Assembly: GCF_024054535.1 (NCBI RefSeq)
Contig: NZ_JAMXLV010000023.1
Location: 121,141-185,140 of the forward strand
Origin: Thermococcus alcaliphilus
Lineage (GTDB): Archaea > Methanobacteriota_B > Thermococci > Thermococcales > Thermococcaceae
Direction: 5' to 3'
DNA length: 64,000 nt
The translations under genes were made by a program, and so were the position numbers. The notes beneath the pieces were generated by a model. It was not told the DNA's origin and did not search any database. It saw only the letters and a list, made by a program, of their open reading frames with translations. Shown here piece after piece: positions 56,681-64,000 of the stretch (its first letter is position 1; every line of letters begins with the position of its first letter).

Positions 56681-58031
56681 GCTTCTCGAGCTCCTTGTCA
56701 TAGTATCTGCCATAGTACTGCCTCAAGGCTTTTTGTCTCTCTATGAAGTGAGTAAAGAGCAGTGGATCTTCATCTTTCACGTCAACTATAACAGCACCGC
56801 TCCCACCTTTAGGTCTTAGTGCTCTTCCTATTGTTTGAATCGTCATTATATCACTTTTCCCTCCGCCAGCTAGTATTATAGCGGAAATTTCTGGGATATC
56901 TACCCCTTCTTTCAATAGCGTAGAGACCAAAACGTTAATCTCGCCATTTTTGAACTTTTCAAAAATCTCCCACCTGTTTGGACTCTGAGAGCTCAAAAAC
57001 TCGGCATTTATGCCCTTCTTCTTAAGCATCTCCACAAGGATCTTTCCGTGTTCAATCCTCTTAACGTCTATTAAGACACGATGGCCTTGTTTCGCAAGCT
57101 TATATGCAGTCTCAACTATAGCCTTGTTTCTCTCTTCATTTTCCATGATTATTTCTTCATAAAGTTCCTTGTAGCGATCTGCTAACGGCGGCATGAAGGA
57201 CTCATATTCAATTACTTTAAACCTTGGCTTTGCCAGGAACTTTTCTTTTATCAGGTCTTCGGCTTTAACTTCATAGATTATTGGTCCTATCGCCCCTTCT
57301 ATCTTTAGCTCTTCTCCTTTAATTCTCCTCCATGGAGTTGCAGAGAGACCAAACCTAAATCTCTGGGGGAGGCTTATTCCAAGTTCATAGAACTTTTCTG
57401 CGGCAGAAGTCCTGTGGCATTCATCAAACACAACCACCGCATATGGGAGCTGGAGCTTATCAACACCTCTAGAGAGAAGGGTTTGTATCATAGCCACCGT
57501 CACCGGCTTTTCTATCCAGTTGTTATCCCCTACAAGTCCGGGCTCAATTCCGAGAACTCGCCTTATATTCTCAGCCCACTGATAAAGAAGTTCCTTGGTG
57601 TGCACAACAACGAGGGCTGATAGGTTAAGCTCATAGATAATTCTCAGCCCTATTATTGTTTTTCCACTCCCCACGGGTAACGCTAAGACTCCCATACCGG
57701 ATTTTAATGCTTTTTTAACGGCTTTTTCTTGATACTTTCTTAGCTTATACTCTTCGTTCCATGTTGCGTTTATCTCTATTCCTTCAATTTTTCTTTCGTC
57801 AATTACCCTAACCCTGTACCCTTTTGAGTTCAAAAGTTGCTTTACACGGGGAATTAACCCCACGGGAAAGGACTTTGTGTGAGGGTCGTATAGGCTCTCA
57901 GGCTTCTCCCATTTGCCGAAACTTTTTCGGTAAGTTAGCTCCTCATATATCATAAAGTATATCTTAGGATCAGCCTTCTCAATATACACCAGTGCAGATT
58001 TATCCGGGATTCTCAACACCACGGTCTTCAT
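56667..58031 (-). CDS. XPB/Ssl2-like superfamily 2 helicase
   Basis: A 454-residue DEAD/DEAH-type helicase. An N-terminal domain of about 100 residues (IPDKSALVYIEKADPKIYFM) precedes the RecA-like core with LRKYQEKAVKKALKSGMGVL, Walker A LPVGSGKTIIGL, the DECH box VVVFDECHRTSA, SATPWRR, and motif VI QTIGRALRPKGG. XPB-like archaeal helicases act in DNA repair and transcription; here no Bax1-type nuclease gene is next to it. The start at 58031 leaves a divergent region of 141 bp to the UbiD gene. Confidence 0.9.
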   Translation of the reverse strand: MKTVVLRIPDKSALVYIEKADPKIYFMIYEELTYRKSFGKWEKPESLYDPHTKSFPVGLIPRVKQLLNSKGYRVRVIDERKIEGIEINATWNEEYKLRKYQEKAVKKALKSGMGVLALPVGSGKTIIGLRIIYELNLSALVVVHTKELLYQWAENIRRVLGIEPGLVGDNNWIEKPVTVAMIQTLLSRGVDKLQLPYAVVVFDECHRTSAAEKFYELGISLPQRFRFGLSATPWRRIKGEELKIEGAIGPIIYEVKAEDLIKEKFLAKPRFKVIEYESFMPPLADRYKELYEEIIMENEERNKAIVETAYKLAKQGHRVLIDVKRIEHGKILVEMLKKKGINAEFLSSQSPNRWEIFEKFKNGEINVLVSTLLKEGVDIPEISAIILAGGGKSDIMTIQTIGRALRPKGGSGAVIVDVKDEDPLLFTHFIERQKALRQYYGRYYDKELEKLIKK

Positions 58032-58172
58032 AGCAACTCAAAAGAAATTTTTGGAATTCCCCCTTTATAGCTCTTTCTCTATCATTTTGAAAAATATTCA
58101 AAAATAAACACAAAAAATGAAAACCTCCAAAAAGTTTATCACGATACAAGCAGAGTTTGAATGGGTGGTGTC

Positions 58173-59441
58173 ATGATACGGGAGATATTAAACCAATTTC
58201 ATGATGAGCTTATTATCGTTGAGAAGCCCGCTAGTAAAAAGTTTGAGATAACGAGCTATCTTCTTCAGCATAAAACTAAGCCCGTTCTGTTTAAAGATGT
58301 CGATGGATGGGAAGTTGCAGGCAACATATGGAGCACGCGGGAGAGAATAGCAAAGTACCTCGGCATAAAAAGGGAAGAGCTCATTCATTTCATAATGGAA
58401 GCTATAGAGAATCCTAGACCATATAAAGAGGCAAAAACTGCTGAATTTTTTAAGAACTCCACAAAAGATTTCTCCCTCAAAGAGTTGCCGGTTCCGCATT
58501 ACTTTCCAAAGGATGGGGGGCAGTACTTTACCTCAGCAATCTACATAGCAAAGGACGAGAATGGATTTGTAAACCTTTCATATCACAGAACAATGGTGAG
58601 AGATGAAAAAACCGGGACTGTTAGGTTAGTTCCCAGGCATCTGTATGCAATGTGGAAGGATAAGGCAGAACACGGTGAAGAGCTTGATGTTAGAATAATT
58701 GTTGGCAATCCAATCCATATCCTCCTAGCGGCAGCGACAAGCCCGCCTTATGGAGTTAGTGAGCTCAGCATTGCGTCATCTATGAGCGAGATGGCATTTG
58801 GAAAGCCCTTAGAGGTTGTAGACCTCAATGGAATTCCGGTTCCAGTTGAAAGCGAATTTGTCTTCGAGGCAAAAATTTTGCCAGAGCTTGACAAAGAGGG
58901 GCCCTTTGTTGATATAACTGGGACATATGACATTGTAAGGGAGCAGCCCGTTGTGGTTTTTGAGAAGATGTACCACGTCGAAAAACCGATTTTCCATGCA
59001 TTGCTTTCTAGCGGATATGAGCACTACATGCTCATGGGACTTCCCAAGGAGCCCCAGATATACAAGAGCGTTAAGCAGGTAGTTCCAAAGGTTCATGGCG
59101 TAAGGCTGACAGAAGGTGGATGCATGTGGCTCCACGCAGTTGTGAGTATAACAAAGCAACACGATGGAGATGGGAAAAATGCTATTTTGGCAGCATTTGC
59201 TGGACATCCAAGCCTAAAGCACGTGATAGTGGTTGATGAGGACATTAACATTTACGACGATAAAGAGATAGAATGGGCAGTAGCCACGAGATTTCAAGCG
59301 GATAAGGATTTAGTTGTGATTCCTAATGCGAGGGGAAGCTCTCTTGACCCCTCTGGGGAGAAGGGCTTAACTGCTAAATGGGGTATTGATGCTACAAAAC
59401 CTTTAGGCAAAAAGAAAGAGTTTGAACGGGCTAGGCTTTGA
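58173..59441 (+). CDS. UbiD-family decarboxylase, probable anhydromevalonate phosphate decarboxylase
   Basis: A 422-residue UbiD-type prenyl-FMN decarboxylase. Motifs include [71 protein letters not shown] and the C-terminal [20 protein letters not shown]. In archaea lacking the classical mevalonate decarboxylase, a UbiD protein decarboxylates trans-anhydromevalonate 5-phosphate to isopentenyl phosphate; this copy fits that group by recall. The start is ATG 58173 after GGTGGT. The HMG-CoA reductase of the same pathway lies 9 kb upstream in the window. Confidence 0.8.
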   Translation: MIREILNQFHDELIIVEKPASKKFEITSYLLQHKTKPVLFKDVDGWEVAGNIWSTRERIAKYLGIKREELIHFIMEAIENPRPYKEAKTAEFFKNSTKDFSLKELPVPHYFPKDGGQYFTSAIYIAKDENGFVNLSYHRTMVRDEKTGTVRLVPRHLYAMWKDKAEHGEELDVRIIVGNPIHILLAAATSPPYGVSELSIASSMSEMAFGKPLEVVDLNGIPVPVESEFVFEAKILPELDKEGPFVDITGTYDIVREQPVVVFEKMYHVEKPIFHALLSSGYEHYMLMGLPKEPQIYKSVKQVVPKVHGVRLTEGGCMWLHAVVSITKQHDGDGKNAILAAFAGHPSLKHVIVVDEDINIYDDKEIEWAVATRFQADKDLVVIPNARGSSLDPSGEKGLTAKWGIDATKPLGKKKEFERARL

Positions 59442-59504
59442 GATTTTTATTTTTATTCAGAACTTTTTTATGTGTTAAATTTCAAATTTTATGGGGTGTT
59501 TGTT

Positions 59505-61679
59505 ATGCACAGACACTTGAAGACTTTCTTCATACTCTTCCTCTTAACTTTCTCCACAATGTGCATAGGAAAAGAAACAACGCCCCAATCTTCAACTCCA
59601 GTACATACTGTGGCTGAGGAGAACGCCTATGAAGGGTGGCTGAAGAATGAAACAAAGTATTTTGCGATCTACTACCCTCCTGTTAAGGCAGAGGGGTTTA
59701 ACTTCAATATAAGGTTTCTTCTAGTTGGGATTGATTACGTGTACGAAAGCTATGCAAAAGCCTTTGGAAAAGCTCCAGAAAAAATTGAGCTTTACATATA
59801 TCCCTCCGAGGACGATCTAAAGTTTGACTACTCGACTGATCTCCCCTGGTATATAGAGGGAAACAAAATATTTACCTTTATTGAGAAGGACGCCAAAAGT
59901 CTTGACTACTACAACGTAGAAAGTGCACTGATAGCGTATTTAACCGGAAAAGTGAATGGGCTAACTTTTGTATTTCCTCTCCTGGGGGAACTCTACTTCA
60001 GGGGAGCCGATTACTCAGGGCTTTCCTTTGATGAGCTCTTGTCCTTGGTAGACAGCAGAGACGTTAGTAAGATTAAGGAACAAGAGGGGAGCATGGTTGA
60101 CTTTGTGGCCTTTCTTGTCCACAAATATGGTGTTAATGAGGTATTGAGGCTTCTTGAAACCGATACTCCCTCCAAGATAATAAAAAGCCTCCCCAACGCT
60201 GAAGAAGAGTACAACGAGTTCATCAGATGGTTCTGGGGAGGCGGAATCTTAGAGGGCTCTTCCGAGCTTGAGGAGATGAATCTTACAGTAAGCGTTGATG
60301 AAGAAAGTGCATTTTTCTTGGCAAATGGAAGCTTCAAGGTTAAGTATACTAAGGAGTACTATCCGGTTTTCTTCAAGATGGTCTACCTTGACCTAAAAGC
60401 AATGAACACCCAGTATCTGCAGAGCTTCACTTTCCTGCTCCCCTATGAACGAAAAAATGTGTATGAGCTATCCTATATTGGAAACTTCAGCGTTCAGCCA
60501 TTGACGTATGATGAGAACATTAACTACTTCCTCTCCGGGATGTTTATGACACCCAACCTGACCCTGCTTTTCGACTATTATTTGTTCCCAAAGCCTGCTG
60601 CTCAGCAACTTCCAAAAGGTGGAATAAAAGTAGTTAGCAAAAACACTCCCATAACTACAACGTTGCCGAGCCAAGCCGTATTCCTTGTGACTGGTAGATT
60701 TAAGACGTTTAAGGGCTTTGTAAACGGAACAGAAGTTGAGTTCTACTACACCAACGATGTGGAAAGCCCTGCAACTGTGTTTAAACAAAGTCTAAGCGCT
60801 TTCAACACTGCTTTGGAATGGTTTGAGCTTCCTTCCTCTAAGTTCAGAATCGTCTACACAAGAGGGCCTATCAAAGAACACATCTATCGGTCAAGGGACT
60901 TGCTCATCTATAAGCCTAAAAGCGGGTATCATGAGCTGTACTTTCTTTGGGGCTTATATTATAGCTGGCTTAACAGCTTCAAGATAAAGCCAAAAGATGC
61001 ATGGGTTCCAAATAGTTTATTTTCCCTCTTAGAGGGAGTCGAGTTAAAGAGACTTGAAGATTACAGGAAAAGTGCGCTATATAGATATAAGGTCAATTTG
61101 AGGGATTTTCCAGAAGTTGGATATCCCTTAATTGAAGGTTACAGATACTTTTACAGCGACAAGTCATGGATGAAGAACTCAATGGTCTACAAAGGTTTCT
61201 TGACGTTTTACCTCCTCTACACTCAAGCGGGAGAGGAAGCGTTTAAAGATGCTTTGAGAGAATTTTCAAGAGAAGTAATCTTCAAGGAAGCAGATTTCGA
61301 TGATTTTGCAGAACTCTTGGCTAAAAAATCAGGAGATGAGAAGGTCTTGCTGATCTGGAAAACTTGGACAACAAAGCCTGCACTTCCAAACCTCACAGTG
61401 CAAAATGTAGAGATAGTGAAAACCAATGACAATTACACCGTGAAGTTTACTCTGGTGGACAAAAATGGCTTTGCGTTTCCATTTAAAATCGGGGCAATAG
61501 GATGGCAAGGGCAGAGAACCGAAGTGGAAGGCTTTTACTATGGCGAACCTCAGAAGGTTGAGATTTCCCTTCCCGGAGAGCCAAAGGAGATTGTAATATA
61601 CGGGGCTCCATTCCTCAGCAAGAACTTTGATGTGGAAGCGAATGGAACAAAAATAAGCGTTACGGTGTCCGGGAGTTGA
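59505..61679 (+). CDS. secreted lipoprotein with degenerate M1-peptidase-like domains
   Basis: A 724-residue exported protein. The signal segment RHLKTFFILFLLTFSTMCIG ends in a lipobox-like STMCIG, so it is probably lipid-anchored. The second half shows M1-peptidase layout: HELYFLWGLYYSW (about residue 476) stands where HExxH belongs but lacks the second histidine, and VYKGFLTFYLLYTQAGEEAF resembles the M1 YxKG/helix region. The first half also has a peptidase-like layout (FLVHKYGVNEVLRLLE) without zinc ligands. It is probably catalytically dead, perhaps a binding protein. The start is ATG 59505 after GGGGTGTTTGTT. Confidence 0.65.
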   Translation: MHRHLKTFFILFLLTFSTMCIGKETTPQSSTPVHTVAEENAYEGWLKNETKYFAIYYPPVKAEGFNFNIRFLLVGIDYVYESYAKAFGKAPEKIELYIYPSEDDLKFDYSTDLPWYIEGNKIFTFIEKDAKSLDYYNVESALIAYLTGKVNGLTFVFPLLGELYFRGADYSGLSFDELLSLVDSRDVSKIKEQEGSMVDFVAFLVHKYGVNEVLRLLETDTPSKIIKSLPNAEEEYNEFIRWFWGGGILEGSSELEEMNLTVSVDEESAFFLANGSFKVKYTKEYYPVFFKMVYLDLKAMNTQYLQSFTFLLPYERKNVYELSYIGNFSVQPLTYDENINYFLSGMFMTPNLTLLFDYYLFPKPAAQQLPKGGIKVVSKNTPITTTLPSQAVFLVTGRFKTFKGFVNGTEVEFYYTNDVESPATVFKQSLSAFNTALEWFELPSSKFRIVYTRGPIKEHIYRSRDLLIYKPKSGYHELYFLWGLYYSWLNSFKIKPKDAWVPNSLFSLLEGVELKRLEDYRKSALYRYKVNLRDFPEVGYPLIEGYRYFYSDKSWMKNSMVYKGFLTFYLLYTQAGEEAFKDALREFSREVIFKEADFDDFAELLAKKSGDEKVLLIWKTWTTKPALPNLTVQNVEIVKTNDNYTVKFTLVDKNGFAFPFKIGAIGWQGQRTEVEGFYYGEPQKVEISLPGEPKEIVIYGAPFLSKNFDVEANGTKISVTVSGS

Positions 61680-61696
61680 ATTTTTGTTTTTTTATA
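61680..61696 (+). terminator. T-run terminator after the lipoprotein gene
   Basis: TTTTTGTTTTTTTATAA directly follows the stop codon, a typical archaeal T-rich termination signal. Confidence 0.55.
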
Positions 61697-61748
61697 ATTT
61701 CCCAAAATTTGCAGTTAAAATTGGAGAAAAAGGCAAGAAAAGGAAGGA

Positions 61749-63026
61749 TCACTCTTTCATTGGCAGACCGTAGTCGAAGGAGTAGTAGACCTTCTGGAAT
61801 TGCCTCCTGAACTCGAATACTTCCTTCTCTACCTTCTTTGGATCCTCCTTGTCAAGAAGGACTCTCCTCATGAATCTTGCTATCTCCTTCATGTCGTCTT
61901 CCATCATGCCAACTCTTGTCATCTCCTGCACACCGATTCTTAGACCGCTTGGGGTGTTGACCTTCTCAAGTGGATCCCATGGAAGGAGGTTCTTGTTGAG
62001 GATTATGCCCGCCTCCTCTAATAGCGGAGCAGCCCATCCTCCTCCGGCTTCGTGGAGCTCACTTACGTCCACGATAACCTGGTGGCTCTCCGTGTAGCCT
62101 TTGTCCTCTCCAATGACTTTGAATCCTTCCTCTGCAAGAGCCTCGGCTAGGGCTTTTGCGTTCTTTACGATCTGCTCAGCGTAGGCTTTACCAAATTCGA
62201 GCATCTCCGCAGCTGTAATGACTTTTCCAGCCATGTGGTGTAAGTGGTGGTTGCTCAGAACACCTGGGAAGATTGCCCATTGCAGTTTTGCCGTGTCTTC
62301 CCCAAGGTCCTTGTAGAGTATTACACCACCTTGTGGGCCTGGGAAGGTCTTGTGTGTTGAGGAAGTTACAACATCGGCTCCTTCTCTAAGTGGGTCTTGG
62401 AACTTTCCTCCCGCTATTAATCCCAAAACGTGGGCTGCGTCATACATTACATAAGCGCCAACTTCTTTAGCCACTGGAGCAAGCTCCTTAACTGGGTGTG
62501 GGAACGGGAACAATGAACCACCGAAGACAACTATCTTGGGTTCGAGCTCTCTAATCATTTGGGCTGCCTTGTCAACATCGATGTTAAATTCTTCGTTATC
62601 AAAAGGCCATGTGTGAACCTCCAATCCCCTCATACCAGCTGCTCCAAAGGGCATGTGGCTTATGTGCCCACCGTGGGAGGTATGGAGAACAATAGCCCTA
62701 TCGCCCGCATTTGTTAGTCCAAAAAATGCAGCTTGGTTTGCGTTAGTTCCAGAGATTGGTCTTAGATCTGCGAAATCGCTCTTGAAGAGTTTGCAGAAGA
62801 GGTCAACTCCTATAAGTTCAACTTCATCGACGTACTTACATCCCTGATAATACCTCTGTCTTGGCCATCCTTCGGCGTATTTGTGCATAAAACCGCTTGC
62901 CACAGCCCTTGTAACGCTTGGGGAAGTCACGTTTTCACTTGCAATCAAATTTATTGTTGATGCTCTCCACTTTTCGTGCATCTCAACAAATTCCAAAACC
63001 TTGTCTCTATACATCTGGTAGCTCAT
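61749..63026 (-). CDS. glyA: serine hydroxymethyltransferase
   Basis: PLP enzyme interconverting serine and glycine with a tetrahydropterin cofactor; in archaea a modified pterin is expected. It has 425 residues: NLIASENVTSPSVTRAVASG, HKYAEGWPRQRYYQGCKYVD, the PLP lysine in TSSTHKTFPGPQGGVILYKD (about residue 232), and RIGVQEMTRVGMMEDDMKEI. The ATG follows GGGGTGATATC. Upstream, an inverted repeat TTACAT-CC-ATGTAA (63061-63074) overlaps the promoter region. Confidence 0.95.
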   Translation of the reverse strand: MSYQMYRDKVLEFVEMHEKWRASTINLIASENVTSPSVTRAVASGFMHKYAEGWPRQRYYQGCKYVDEVELIGVDLFCKLFKSDFADLRPISGTNANQAAFFGLTNAGDRAIVLHTSHGGHISHMPFGAAGMRGLEVHTWPFDNEEFNIDVDKAAQMIRELEPKIVVFGGSLFPFPHPVKELAPVAKEVGAYVMYDAAHVLGLIAGGKFQDPLREGADVVTSSTHKTFPGPQGGVILYKDLGEDTAKLQWAIFPGVLSNHHLHHMAGKVITAAEMLEFGKAYAEQIVKNAKALAEALAEEGFKVIGEDKGYTESHQVIVDVSELHEAGGGWAAPLLEEAGIILNKNLLPWDPLEKVNTPSGLRIGVQEMTRVGMMEDDMKEIARFMRRVLLDKEDPKKVEKEVFEFRRQFQKVYYSFDYGLPMKE

Positions 63027-63060
63027 GATATCACCCCAGTGCTTTCTTGCATGTGATATT

Positions 63061-63074
63061 TTACATCCATGTAA
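63061..63074. promoter_or_regulatory. inverted repeat in the glyA / sirtuin promoter region
   Basis: TTACAT-CC-ATGTAA lies in the 110-bp divergent region, about 35 nt upstream of glyA, a possible operator of one or both genes. Confidence 0.35.
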
Positions 63075-63136
63075 TTTAAATCTTGCCGTTAGAATACCTT
63101 TAAAAATTTCAAGGGGGAATTAGAAAGCGATGTCCT

Positions 63137-63877
63137 ATGATGGAGGAAGCTGCCAAATTGATAGCCCATTCCCGATTTTTAATAGCTTTTACCGGAGCTG
63201 GAATAAGTGCAGAAAGCGGAATACCAACTTTTAGAGACAAAGGCGGTCTGTGGGAGAAGTATAGAGTGGAGGAGGTAGCTACCCCAGAGGCGTTTAGAAG
63301 AAATCCCAGACTTGTATGGGAGTTTTACAAGATGAGAATGAGGCTTATGGAGGAGGCAAAGCCTAACAGGGCTCATTTGGCATTGGCAGAGCTTGAGAAA
63401 ATGGGTCTTTTAAAAGCTGTCATAACTCAAAACATTGACAACCTCCACAGAGAAGCTGGAAACAAAAACGTTGTAGAGCTTCATGGGAACATTTATCGAG
63501 TTAAGTGCACCAGCTGTGCTTATAGGGAAAATCTCCTTGACTCAGGAAGGCTTGAGGAGTTCTTGGAAGAAGAGGGCTTACCCAAATGCCCGGAGTGCGG
63601 TTCCCTCTTAAGGCCGGATGTTGTCTGGTTTGGGGAACCTCTCCCTCAAGAAGCCCTTCAAAAAGCCTTTAAGCTTGCCGAAAGGGCTGACGTTTGTTTG
63701 GTCATTGGGACGAGCGGTCAAGTGTTTCCTGCGGCGTATGTGCCTTACATTGTAAAAGAGAACGGAGGGTATGTGATAGAGATCAATCCAAAGGAAAGTG
63801 GCATAACTCCGATAGCGGATATCTTTCTGAAAGGGTTTGCTGGAGAGACAATGGAACATCTGATACTGTCAGGATAA
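63137..63877 (+). CDS. cobB: NAD-dependent protein deacylase, sirtuin
   Basis: Sir2-family deacylase; the archaeal enzymes deacetylate proteins such as the chromatin protein Alba. It has 246 residues: [20 protein letters not shown] (residues 17-36), [12 protein letters not shown], catalytic histidine in [13 protein letters not shown], zinc cysteines CTSC...[19 protein letters not shown], and [12 protein letters not shown]. Two adjacent ATG codons (63137 and 63140) are possible starts, with a weak ribosome binding site. Divergent from glyA. Confidence 0.93.
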   Translation: MMEEAAKLIAHSRFLIAFTGAGISAESGIPTFRDKGGLWEKYRVEEVATPEAFRRNPRLVWEFYKMRMRLMEEAKPNRAHLALAELEKMGLLKAVITQNIDNLHREAGNKNVVELHGNIYRVKCTSCAYRENLLDSGRLEEFLEEEGLPKCPECGSLLRPDVVWFGEPLPQEALQKAFKLAERADVCLVIGTSGQVFPAAYVPYIVKENGGYVIEINPKESGITPIADIFLKGFAGETMEHLILSG

Positions 63878-63936
63878 GCAGTGAGGCGTCAGGTTTAAAT
63901 CCCAGACACTACCACAGAAAAAGAAAGGGGGGAAAC

Positions 63937-64000
63937 ATGCAAGCTGAAACCATTATTCACTGGATGGTTTCAGCCTTAAAACCTTTTCGCCGAAACAAAA
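63937..64000 (+). CDS. 5' end of a possible IS6-type transposase (cut by window edge)
   Basis: An ORF with a strong GGGGGGAAAC site opens at 63937 and reads MQAETIIHWMVSALKPFRRN before the window ends. The short peptide resembles, from recall, the N-terminus of archaeal IS6-family transposases, in which a PFRRNK motif begins the DNA-binding region. Positions 63943-63953 and 63964-63974 form an 11-bp inverted repeat (GCTGAAACCAT/ATGGTTTCAGC). Only 21 codons are visible, so the call is tentative. Confidence 0.4.
   Translation, partial: MQAETIIHWMVSALKPFRRNK

Noticed and set aside
63896..63926. tRNA 3' end or att site beside the sirtuin gene
   Set aside because: The TTTAAAT loop with CC and a CCA-like end is reminiscent of a T arm, but the stem does not pair; not supported as a tRNA.

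Overview
The window looks like the chromosome of a moderately AT-rich hyperthermophilic euryarchaeon of the order Thermococcales, most likely a Thermococcus of the lower-GC group. The evidence is gene content read from the sequence: archaeal information-processing genes (TFS, PCNA, GINS15, aIF2-alpha, Nop10, L44e, S27e, L21e, Rpo4, EndoQ, GatDE, PheST), a type III RuBisCO-pathway isomerase, a GH57 alpha-galactosidase cluster like that known from Pyrococcus, and a Thermococcales-type S-layer gene. Genes are tightly packed, often overlap by ATGA or GTGA, and usually carry a GGTG- or GGAGG-type ribosome binding site 5-8 nt before the start. I used this to move many starts downstream of the longest open frame.

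Layout. 0-8 kb: cobalamin adenosyltransferase, aspartate racemase, CorA, a DUF302 protein, tRNA-His with an apparent integrase-N-type remnant running into it, Taw3, ribose-1,5-bisphosphate isomerase, an aromatic-type aminotransferase, an HTH regulator and phosphopantothenate synthetase. 8-14 kb: an apparent C/D box sRNA, then a transcription/replication operon (tfs, a 56-codon gene, pcn, gins15) running into a molybdopterin oxidoreductase, two DUF59 proteins and an aldo/keto reductase. 14-19 kb: a split LysO exporter, a ferritin-like protein, the translation operon rpl44e-rps27e-aif2a-nop10-PAC2 chaperone, and endoQ. 19-26 kb: galactose/galactoside genes (galT, GH1 beta-glycosidase, MFS permease, GH57 alpha-galactosidase, galK), then thiL and a broken short-chain dehydrogenase. 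27-35 kb: an HTH_10 regulator, two tandem K+ channels with zinc-knuckle-like N-termini (one with a clear pentapeptide-repeat domain), an ABC exporter with unusually GC-rich patches, an AmrS-type radical SAM enzyme and an internally duplicated protein. 35-38 kb: the S-layer gene with an elaborate leader and a small membrane-anchored partner. 38-48 kb: a COG1031 radical SAM enzyme, a ferritin-like protein, the minus-strand RNA-maturation group pus10-rpl21e-rpo4-DUF655-ksgA, gatD-gatE and two paralogous membrane proteins. 48-64 kb: HMG-CoA reductase, a MinD-like ATPase, a TRAM protein, threonine dehydrogenase, pheS-pheT, a 33-codon micro-ORF, truA, an XPB-like helicase, a UbiD decarboxylase (probably a mevalonate-pathway enzyme), a degenerate M1-peptidase-like lipoprotein, glyA, a sirtuin, and the start of what may be an IS6-type transposase at the right edge.

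Most of the window is ordinary core genome. The parts most worth a second look are the tRNA-His/integrase remnant, the C/D sRNA in the leader of an unknown gene, the GC-rich structured element near 6.5 kb, the tandem sensor-like K+ channels with a palindrome in their divergent promoter region, the micro-ORF near 55.7 kb, and the catalytically degenerate M1-like lipoprotein. All similarity statements come from reading motifs by eye; no search was run.
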